Shown: positions 36,261-44,800 of the stretch, piece by piece
Layout of the letters: the number at the start of each line of letters is the position of its first letter
How positions within the stretch are numbered: the first letter of the stretch is position 1
Origin: Chitinophaga eiseniae
Lineage (GTDB): Bacteria > Bacteroidota > Bacteroidia > Chitinophagales > Chitinophagaceae
Assembly: GCF_900167135.1 (NCBI RefSeq)
Contig: NZ_FUWZ01000001.1
Coordinates: 1,722,336-1,786,335, forward strand
DNA: 64,000 nucleotides
Reading direction: 5' to 3'
Translations under genes and position numbers: made by a program
Notes under the pieces: generated by a model
What the model was told of the DNA's origin: nothing
The model's input: the letters and a program-made list of their open reading frames with translations, nothing else
The model's database searches: none

Positions 36261-37673
36261 ATGCTAACCGCGATGTTGAAAAAATACTTCCTTTACGGAC
36301 TCTTTCTTTTTCTGCTGCCTACCGTACTCCACGCCGCTATCAGATTGCCGTCACTCGTTGGCAACAACATGGTGTTACAGCAAAACGACAGTGTAACTTT
36401 GTGGGGATGGGCCAACCCTTCCGAAAAAATTACCGTTTACACGGGCTGGGATAACAAAACAGCTACTGTCACCACCAGCGGAGATGCAAAGTGGGCTGTG
36501 AAAGTACATACGCCGGCCGCAGGAGGACCTTATGAAATAAGGTTGAAAGGCGCTAATGAGATTGTACTGAAAAATATCCTTATAGGTGAAGTATGGCTGT
36601 GCTCCGGACAGTCAAACATGGAATACAGCTACTATAATGGTATCCGGCAAATAGCCGCGGAACTGCCTGTTTGCAGCAACAATAATATCAGATTTTTTAA
36701 CATCCCGAAAACTACGGCTGTATGTCCGCAGGATAACTGTCCCGGAGCCTGGGAAGTGTGCGACAGCAACAGTCTGAAGCCGTTCAGCGCGGTGGGGTAT
36801 TTTTTTGGGGTGAAACTACAGCAGTCACTGGGTGTACCGGTAGGTCTTATCAACGCCAGCTGGGGCGGAACACCGGCAGAAGTGTGGGCGCCGGAACATC
36901 TTGTGAAAGACCAGCCACAACTTTCAGAAGCAGCCGCTAAGTTGGCCCCGGCCGCCTGGTGGCCGCATCAACCAGGCTATGCTTATAATGCGATGATAGC
37001 ACCGCTGCTCAATTTTAACATCAAGGGAGTTATCTGGTATCAGGGCGAAGCAAATGTAAAAACCGCGGCTACCTACGCTCCGCTGTTCACCGGCATGATA
37101 CAGTCATGGCGGGATGCGTGGCATAAGCAGCTCCCCTTTTATTATGTTCAGATAGCGCCGTTTACCTACGAAAAGGAAAATGAGGCGGCACTGCTTCGTG
37201 AGGCACAGACCCGCAGCAGCGCCCTTTCCGGCACCGGAATGGTAGTAGTGTACGACGTGACAGACAACGTAAAGGACATTCATCCGCAAGATAAAAGAAC
37301 AGTAGGTAACAGGCTTGCCAATTGGGCGCTCGGAGAGAACTACGGTAAAACCGGATTTACCTGGAAAAGTCCCTCATTTAAAGCAATAAGCATCCGCAAA
37401 AACAAAGCGGTGCTCCGTTTCAGTAACGTCCCCACCTCTCTCCGGATTAATGGCAAAGTACCGGTGGCGCTATACGTGGCCGGTGCCGACAAAGTTTTCC
37501 ATGAAGCATCCGCGAAGGTGGAAAAAGATGCACTGATTGTATGGAGCCATAAAGTAGAGAAGCCGGTATCAGTGAGATATGGCTTCTCCAACACAGCGAT
37601 CGGTAATATTTTTTCTTTAGAAGGTTTACCTGTCGGTCCTTTCCGTACGGATAGCTGGCCCATTGCGCAGTAA
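36261..37673 (+). CDS. Sialate O-acetylesterase-type SGNH esterase
   Basis: This 470-residue secreted esterase has a signal peptide (cleavage near LHAA), an Ig-like N-terminal domain (about 25-110), and an SGNH domain with nucleophile Ser in WLCSGQSNMEYS and the Asp-His pair in VKDIHPQDK. Related enzymes remove acetyl groups from sialic acid, xylan or pectic sugars; here a plant polysaccharide is more likely. The start could also be the ATG at 36273. Its stop is 12 bases from the stop of the convergent GH43 gene. Confidence 0.9.
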   Translation: MLTAMLKKYFLYGLFLFLLPTVLHAAIRLPSLVGNNMVLQQNDSVTLWGWANPSEKITVYTGWDNKTATVTTSGDAKWAVKVHTPAAGGPYEIRLKGANEIVLKNILIGEVWLCSGQSNMEYSYYNGIRQIAAELPVCSNNNIRFFNIPKTTAVCPQDNCPGAWEVCDSNSLKPFSAVGYFFGVKLQQSLGVPVGLINASWGGTPAEVWAPEHLVKDQPQLSEAAAKLAPAAWWPHQPGYAYNAMIAPLLNFNIKGVIWYQGEANVKTAATYAPLFTGMIQSWRDAWHKQLPFYYVQIAPFTYEKENEAALLREAQTRSSALSGTGMVVVYDVTDNVKDIHPQDKRTVGNRLANWALGENYGKTGFTWKSPSFKAISIRKNKAVLRFSNVPTSLRINGKVPVALYVAGADKVFHEASAKVEKDALIVWSHKVEKPVSVRYGFSNTAIGNIFSLEGLPVGPFRTDSWPIAQ

Positions 37674-37685
37674 ATAAAAAGAGGA

Positions 37686-39293
37686 CTAATGGCTGTAATC
37701 GTATCGAAACCAATCGATATCCACATATCCCTTGTCTTCCTGCGTGTTGAAATTAAAAATTCCTATACGGTCTCCCCGGTAGCTGCCCCAGGTCAGTTGA
37801 TAAGTACTTCCCAACGGCTTATAGGATTTTCCGTCAGTACTGAAAGCATATTGACTGATACCGTTGGAGTCCCATGAAGACCGGAGCCAGATAAATTTTT
37901 CACCGACGGTGATACCCGAAGTGGTCTTTCCGTTGTTGTCATATACTAAAGTCCGTACGCCTTTCTCCTGTTGGATCCCAAATAAGCTGTAGCTGGTGGT
38001 CGAAAAATGTGTTAATCCACTGAACTGGCCATCAGCCATATGGCTGATATCGATTTTTAGGGAGGCTACATTGTTGGGCGTACGCATGCTGCGTTGGGTG
38101 AGTGTGTTGCCTGCCCGCAGAATAACGCTTGTTTGTTTCTTTGAATGGATGGGCGTAAAAGCATACAGCCGGAGAAAACCTTTGCGCGCTGTAAACGACC
38201 ATTTGCCGGGTCGTGGTTGATAGTTCCATTCCCATTGTACATTTAACTTTCCGGTATTGAACCCATCGCTGCTTTGAAGGGAAATTTTTCTTTTGCGGGA
38301 TATGGGCTTTTCCCCGCTCCAAACCATACGCCCTATTGTGTCGGCGCCCGGCTTGCCAACGATCGGCCATCCATCGGTCCAGTGGACAGGTAAAAGGCTG
38401 GCAGGACGCCCTTCCCAGTCTCCGCTGCCATGATGGGTGAGAAAATACCAGTCGCCTGCCGGTGTTTGCAGTAATCCACCCTGGTTAGGCTCTCTGTCAA
38501 GTTTTTGATCAACATGATTTAATTGCCTGATTTCCCGCGGACCGTAGATGCTTTCGGAACGTGCCATCATCATCACGCGGCCTTCCGTTCTTACTTCGCT
38601 GAAATAATGGTAATATAGCCCGTTGATCTTATAGAGTTTGTTCGCTTCACTGCCGTGAGACTGATGTACGATGGAATCGGATTCCAAAACGAGGCTTCTC
38701 CCGTCAGGTGTCATCCTGAATAAATGAATGTTGTACTTTTTTTTATTTTTGGGGTCAATGGCGAAATTCGTAGCAATAAAATAAAGCTGGCCATCGTCAT
38801 CACAAAATGAACAGCAATCGTCCCAGCCGTTTACATTCCATAGTTGGTGAACGGGTTCCCAGGGCCCGGCGGGATGGGTGGCGGTACTCATAAAAAAGCC
38901 GTCATCGGGCGTGCCAAAATACACCCAGAATTTGTTCTTATAATACCTGATGGAGCCGGCCCAGATGCCTTTGCCATAACAATTCATCCGGTCCCAGTTC
39001 ATTTGCGGACTGATGCTGGTGAGGTCATCCACCACATGGCCGATGATTTCCCAGTTGATGAGATCCCGGGAGTGAATTACTACCATGCCAGGCGAAAACT
39101 GCATGGTAGAGGATATGGCGTAATAATCATTACCTACCCGTATGGCATCAAGATCGCTGTAGTCTGCGGGGATAACCGGGTTAACATAAGTTCCGTTTCC
39201 CTGGTCTCCCCAATTTCCATGCATTTGGGCGTTCGAACAGATACCTGATAATTGCCACCAAAGCAACATCGGTATAAATATGATCCGATTCAT
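37686..39293 (-). CDS. GH43 glycoside hydrolase with C-terminal beta-sandwich
   Basis: This 535-residue secreted enzyme has a signal peptide (ending near SNAQ) and a GH43 propeller from about residue 28. The catalytic base Asp lies in PADYSDLDAIRVG, the general acid Glu region is GSEANKLYK, and WAGSIRYY is conserved. The C-terminal about 200 residues are a concanavalin-like domain of the beta-xylosidase C2 type. Probable activity is alpha-L-arabinofuranosidase or beta-xylosidase. The start at 39293 gives the signal peptide. It is the last gene of the minus-strand PUL operon. Confidence 0.92.
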   Translation of the reverse strand: MNRIIFIPMLLWWQLSGICSNAQMHGNWGDQGNGTYVNPVIPADYSDLDAIRVGNDYYAISSTMQFSPGMVVIHSRDLINWEIIGHVVDDLTSISPQMNWDRMNCYGKGIWAGSIRYYKNKFWVYFGTPDDGFFMSTATHPAGPWEPVHQLWNVNGWDDCCSFCDDDGQLYFIATNFAIDPKNKKKYNIHLFRMTPDGRSLVLESDSIVHQSHGSEANKLYKINGLYYHYFSEVRTEGRVMMMARSESIYGPREIRQLNHVDQKLDREPNQGGLLQTPAGDWYFLTHHGSGDWEGRPASLLPVHWTDGWPIVGKPGADTIGRMVWSGEKPISRKRKISLQSSDGFNTGKLNVQWEWNYQPRPGKWSFTARKGFLRLYAFTPIHSKKQTSVILRAGNTLTQRSMRTPNNVASLKIDISHMADGQFSGLTHFSTTSYSLFGIQQEKGVRTLVYDNNGKTTSGITVGEKFIWLRSSWDSNGISQYAFSTDGKSYKPLGSTYQLTWGSYRGDRIGIFNFNTQEDKGYVDIDWFRYDYSH

Positions 39294-39316
39294 CTGAAAA
39301 TTTGATCGTTTATTTT

Positions 39317-41674
39317 TTAGTAAATGTGCCATTCCCATATACCCTTGATCCCGCTTGATATTTTCACCCGTAAATAGCGCGCATTAATATTAAGATTGTC
39401 TTCGTGCGGCGACTGTGCCATTACCTGTTGATGCGTTCCACCGTTCTTCCAGGTATTGCCATCGACAGAGTACTCCAGTACATAAGCATGTCCCGCAGTT
39501 GGACGGACAAAATACACTTCGCTGCGTTTCACAGGTTGTGATTTCCCCAGGTCGGCAATCATCCAGGGGACTGAATCTTCAGCGGCGGCCATCCATCTTG
39601 AGCCATTTGCATGATCAAAAGCGAACCACGGGGAAAAAGATTCTGTTCTCTTAAACAAAGAATCCTTCATCGGTTGAATGATCATATCGGAGCGAACGCT
39701 GGATGTTGTTGAATTGACAACATCGATCTCTTTTTCTGACGGCGCAGGGTGAAGAGCGCCTGTTCCGCTGAGCGTCAGGTCTACGGGACGGATGGTCCCG
39801 TCGTCATTAAACTCCAGCTTATTCACATAGGTTTGCCGGTTAGTGCTTCTGCGGCCAAATTCCAGATAAGCAAAATAGTAGTTGTCGGTACCCGGTACAT
39901 TAAATACGCAACCGTGCCCGGGGCCAAAGACGTGCCTTTCGTAATGGGTAGTGGCTATAATGTCATTATCGGGGAATTCGAACGGGCCCATCGGAGATGT
40001 TCTGCTCATGCCATAAGCATATTGATATTTTTCATCGCCACCCAGGGTGTACAGGTAGTAGTATATTCCTTTTCGTTTAAAGAAAACAGGGCCTTCAGAA
40101 TACCCTTTCCGCTTTGTAATAATCTGAATAACAGAAGCAGTATCGATGGCAACCATGTTCCGGTCCAGCTTTGCTGCAAACCGGCGCTGCCAGAAAACAT
40201 AGGGTTGTCCGTCATCGTCAATAAAAACTTCTGCATCAATTCCCTCCGGCCCTTTGTTGTTTTTGGATGGCAATAAGGTGGCCGGCGTGAAGGTTGCGGA
40301 AAAGCTGTCGATTCCTTTTGCCAGTTTAAATGGCCCGTCAGGAGAGTCAGCAACGGCCGGATAGATAAAGCCATTCACCGTTGGATAGATATAGTACGCT
40401 CCATTGGCAGCAACAGCCTTGCTGGGCGCCCAGTATTTCTGGCCGACAGCAGCCGGGAAATAAGTGCCTGAAAAGCTCCAGTGAACAAAATCTTTGGACT
40501 TCCATACCACCGGAGGCCCCGATGTTTTTAAGCCCTGACCATACCCGTCAGTTGTCGCATAACAATAGAAGGTCCCGTTTATTTCCTGGATGCTGGCATC
40601 GGCAATCATGTCCGGAACTAACGCATGGCCAAAGGGGTTTTTCCGTTGAATATTCTCTTTTAAATTTGTATGGTGATGCATAATACTGTCCTGTTTAAGT
40701 AGTCTGACAGCTGTTTCCTTCGATATTTCCAGCACGGTCCCATGAGACATTTTCAGGTCTGTTACTTTTCTTTGCCAGTCTTTTAAATTTTTACTCACAA
40801 ATACATAAGCATTATCACTTTCAAAAGGATCTGTGAACATGCAATACCAGTCACCAATTTTTAAGACCGATGGGCCTTCATCGCCTGTTGATGGCCGGAT
40901 AGGGCCGGATTCTTTTCCCCAGCTACCTTCCGGCGTTTTCCCGGTACGATAATAGATATTGGGTACCCGGCTGTTATCATCTTTTTTATAAAACAGGATG
41001 TACTTATTTTTGTCTTTTAAGATAAATGCATCTATCGGTCCATCGTTCCCGGGTGCGCCACCAGCAGGGGAACCGTTTCTGAATAGTATTTTCGGCTCGC
41101 TGAATACTTTAAAGTCTTTTGTGGTAACGTAGTATATTCTGCCTTCGGAGTCCTTTTTTTTCCATGGGCCGATATTGGAGGACCAGTAAATCATGTACTC
41201 ACCTTTCAGATCGTTAAAATAAATTTCAGGCGCCCAACAATTGTTGGTACTGTCTATATTTTTACCAACTTCGATCGCTTTTTGCTGCTCCCAGTGAATC
41301 AGGTCCGACGACTCCGCATAGCCGATGCTTTTTCCTTTCCAGCCGGTGGTCCACACCATCCGGTAAATGCCATCTCTGCCCTGATGAATGGAGGGGTCAC
41401 GCATCAATTTCTCCGGGCCTGCCTGCGGTGTGATAACGGGCCTGCCGGCATTCAATTCTTTCCAATGCTGGCCATCGGTACTCAAAGCCAGATGAGCCCC
41501 TCCCGCCTGCCCCGTAAAATAGGAAAAGAGCAAAAACTGTTTGGCGTTGAGGTCAATTTGATTTTGATGTGAAGTGTTGGTGGTGTCATTAGCAAGTAAA
41601 GGAGCAGTTGCTGTTCCTTTCACTTGTATGAATAAAAAAAACGCGAGAGAAATAATAGATTTTACAATTTTCAT
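39317..41674 (-). CDS. Tandem GH43-GH43 protein with F5/8 C-type domain
   Basis: This 785-residue protein has two GH43-like propellers in one chain. The first (about 40-320) has MRDPSIHQ and NCWAPEIYF. The second (about 350-640) starts LVPDMIADASIQ and has YWAPSKAVAANG and GIDAEVFIDDDGQ. A C-terminal discoidin-like domain (about 655-785; ADLGKSQPVK, YLRVKI) should bind carbohydrate. A signal peptide is present. The two modules may cut different links of one arabinosyl- or xylosyl-rich side chain. It is 23 bases upstream of the next GH43 gene. Confidence 0.9.
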   Translation of the reverse strand: MKIVKSIISLAFFLFIQVKGTATAPLLANDTTNTSHQNQIDLNAKQFLLFSYFTGQAGGAHLALSTDGQHWKELNAGRPVITPQAGPEKLMRDPSIHQGRDGIYRMVWTTGWKGKSIGYAESSDLIHWEQQKAIEVGKNIDSTNNCWAPEIYFNDLKGEYMIYWSSNIGPWKKKDSEGRIYYVTTKDFKVFSEPKILFRNGSPAGGAPGNDGPIDAFILKDKNKYILFYKKDDNSRVPNIYYRTGKTPEGSWGKESGPIRPSTGDEGPSVLKIGDWYCMFTDPFESDNAYVFVSKNLKDWQRKVTDLKMSHGTVLEISKETAVRLLKQDSIMHHHTNLKENIQRKNPFGHALVPDMIADASIQEINGTFYCYATTDGYGQGLKTSGPPVVWKSKDFVHWSFSGTYFPAAVGQKYWAPSKAVAANGAYYIYPTVNGFIYPAVADSPDGPFKLAKGIDSFSATFTPATLLPSKNNKGPEGIDAEVFIDDDGQPYVFWQRRFAAKLDRNMVAIDTASVIQIITKRKGYSEGPVFFKRKGIYYYLYTLGGDEKYQYAYGMSRTSPMGPFEFPDNDIIATTHYERHVFGPGHGCVFNVPGTDNYYFAYLEFGRRSTNRQTYVNKLEFNDDGTIRPVDLTLSGTGALHPAPSEKEIDVVNSTTSSVRSDMIIQPMKDSLFKRTESFSPWFAFDHANGSRWMAAAEDSVPWMIADLGKSQPVKRSEVYFVRPTAGHAYVLEYSVDGNTWKNGGTHQQVMAQSPHEDNLNINARYLRVKISSGIKGIWEWHIY

Positions 41675-41750
41675 TCATGTTGTTTTTTTAAGGATAATGA
41701 AGTTAGACAGCCTAATGGCATAAAGAGCGCATACTTTCAGGCGTTTTCCG

Positions 41751-41790
41751 GGTATAAGGGCGGTGGCTGGAATGCCACCGTCCTTGTACC
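41751..41790. repeat. Long intercistronic hairpin
   Basis: GGTATAAGGGCGGTGGC pairs with GCCACCGTCCTTGTACC with two G-U pairs over a 6-base loop. It has no T-run on the minus strand, so it is more likely an RNA processing or stability element between the large lyase gene and the double GH43 gene than a full terminator. Confidence 0.7.
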
Positions 41791-41805
41791 GAAATGACTC
41801 CTGCT

Positions 41806-41840
41806 ATTCAATGGTGGAAGACTATTATCTGCCATTGAAT
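41806..41840. repeat. Second hairpin overlapping the stop of the large lyase gene
   Basis: ATTCAATGG and CCATTGAAT are exact inverted repeats 17 bases apart. The right arm touches the stop codon of the 1652-residue gene. Together with 41751-41790 it forms a double hairpin. Confidence 0.6.
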
Positions 41841-44800
41841 TATTGTTTTACAATTTTTCTCGTAATGGACGTTCCCTGTTTATTTATTTGCAGATAGTAG
41901 GTGCCTGCGGCTAAACCACGGATGGAGATGGTCTGGGACCTTCCTGTAATCACCAGTTTTTTTACCGGCAACCCTTGCTGATTATATATGCCTGCAACCG
42001 TTCCGGATTCAATGCCGCTTACTTGTATGTTCAATACATCAGTAACCGGATTGGGATATACGATAACATGGGCTTTGCCTGTTTCGGGCGATTCATTTTC
42101 TTTGCCGAACAGGCCGGCAGAAGCTGCGCAACCGCCCAGGTGGTCGCCGTGGCCCAAATGGACTTTCACAGCATCTGAAGAAATACAGATTGTTTGATTA
42201 TTATGGCAGACCATTACCTTGTTGCTATTGATACCGCAACGTACATCCAGTGTCTTAATGGTAACAGAATCGGTAGAAGAACATCCTTTACTGTCGGTGG
42301 CGACAACCGTGTATGCTGCCGCGGTATTTACACTGATAGACGGGGTGGTTTGTCCGCTGCTCCATTGATAACTGTACGGTGCGGCGCCGCCGGAGGTATT
42401 TGCAGTCACAGCCAGCGAGGCTGGTCCATAACCGGTATAAATGGTGTTCTTCGCATCCGCTGCGGGGCTTACCGGGTAGACATCAGGAATGTGTGTGGTT
42501 ACTGCTGTATTTACGGTTACCGTAGTCGACGCGGTAGTCACATTGCCATATACGCCGGTCACGGTCCAGGTAATGGTTGATTGTCCGGTATTGAATGCGC
42601 CGCTTGCATCTGCTCCGATTCCTGTTCGTGAGGTAGCTCCACGTACGCTATACGTTATGGAAGCGGAGCCTTGGGTGTCGGCCGTAGTTAACGGAGGTAC
42701 GGTGTATGCGCCTGACGGGTCGAAACAAAAGGACTGATTTGCAGGTGCGGCAGGTGGCGTATATGCAGTGAGCGCTACTTCTGCATCGCTAAGCGCCCTT
42801 TTGTAGATCTTAAATTCATCAATGGAACCATTGAAGACGGGATCAGAGAATTGAGACTTGCCCAGATAGTTTAAAGCGGTGCCCGTAGTAGTGCCCGCCG
42901 GCGTCAGTTGTGACGGCCTGATGTTGATGGCTGTATTGCCGGATGCCAAAGCGCCGTTGATATACAGCCGGGCAGTATCTCCTGACCGGGTTACGGCCAG
43001 GTGCACCCATGTATTTAACGGGAAAACATAAGGGGCGCTTACATTCAACTCTGTTCCTCCATTTTTAATGGCATAGCGGACTACCGATGAGTTTACGTTA
43101 TTTACTGTGGTGGTGCCCGCCTGAACTGAAAGAAACATATATTGTGAAGTGCTGTTACCAAAATCGAACACCCTCATCCAGTTGGCCATGGCCTCCATTT
43201 TTACCCACGCTGAAACGGTAAAATCGGATAACGTACTGACGATGCCTACCGGCAATGTCGCGTAGGCGTTGGCCGTACCGTTTAGTTTAAGGGCGCTTCC
43301 ATTCTTTCCGGATGCCCTCGTTGCTGCGGCCGCCAATGTACCGTGCATTGCCCCCCAGCTGTCGATAGCGCGTGTTCCGCTGGTTTCATCAAATTTCAGA
43401 TAAGTCATCTGACCTGTGTTTGGCAATGCCGCCACTTCCGGGCTTAGAGCAGTACTGTCTGTCGATGCAACTATATAGTAATAAGTTGTTCCATTATTGA
43501 CCGAGGTGTCTGTAAATTTTGTATTACCCTGGTTGGCAATAGTGATATAAGGCCCGCCTGGCGTTTCCGAGCGCTGTATGTTGTAAGTGGAATTGAAGAT
43601 AGCGTCCCATTCCAGGATGTTTTTAGCGTCGCCTGCAGCAACAGAGAGATTGATGGGGACAGTTCCCACGGGTACAAAACGGAACGGGAAGCTATAGGGA
43701 ACAGGATCATTATCGCTTCCAACGATGTAGCTTATTTGATTTCCATTGATGTACCAATAGCCATTTCCGGCTGATTGCGCTCTTTGGATCGCATAGGACG
43801 TCCCGTCAAAGTAAATATTCATTGAATTCCAGGCATCCGAGTAGGGTGTGACGCTGCGGCCAAATTGTGCGCTCTCATTGATATAATTGCTAAAAGACGC
43901 TGGTGCGCTGAGACATATAATTTTATACCTGCCATTCCCTTGTCTGGTAACATTCCAGACCTGAAGCAGGGGATCGGAATCCGCTGTTGCAAAGGATGGT
44001 GTATTGGTGTTGTTCCTGGTCCATAATGAATCACTGTAGCGCGGCTGGAGGTAGTAATTCCCATCGGCCAGCGTATTCATTCCATAGTACATAGACGCCT
44101 TGTATCGTTTGATAGCATTTTCCAGAATGGCCACATAGCTGGAAACCTCCGTAACGGTCGATTGTGGGCTGTATGCTGACTGCGCATAGGTAATGCTGTC
44201 ATTTAACTGTGCTTTGGCCGCTACCGGGAATTTACCCAGCTCATTAGTGGTGGTCACCACTGTGGTGTCACGTAGTTTTTGGGCTTCGGCTAGTTTTTTA
44301 TGATAGACACTGTCCATTTCCGGCCCCGTGACCGGCGCTATCCTGAAGATCTGGTTGGCGCCATCCAGCCATCTGTTAATGGTCATTGTCACTCCATCCG
44401 CGGTATTGGAACCCGGGACTTCGAGCGATTTCTGACTTGGCTTTCCAATGATATTAAAAGTACCGTTTCCACGATCTCTGATCGTCCAAACCTGGGCCTC
44501 ATCTGTGTCCGAGTAGGTTCGTTGTTCTACTCCTGCGCCATTTGTGGTGGCGTTACCTGCAATATCCATCGCTTTCCCGCTCAGCAGGTTAATTATTTTG
44601 TAGTCTGTACCTGATTTGGGCGTTATTATCCAATGCTGGTTAGTTGAAAAAGAATAGGTCTTTTGTCCCAGCAAGGCGCTGTCGGCGAGTGAACCGTTTT
44701 TCACTTCGACCGCCTTACCGCTATGTGTTGCTATAATACGGTACAGGCCATTGAGTGTTTGTGGTACGTATGGCGCTTTGGGAGTGGCAGCATCAGCGGG

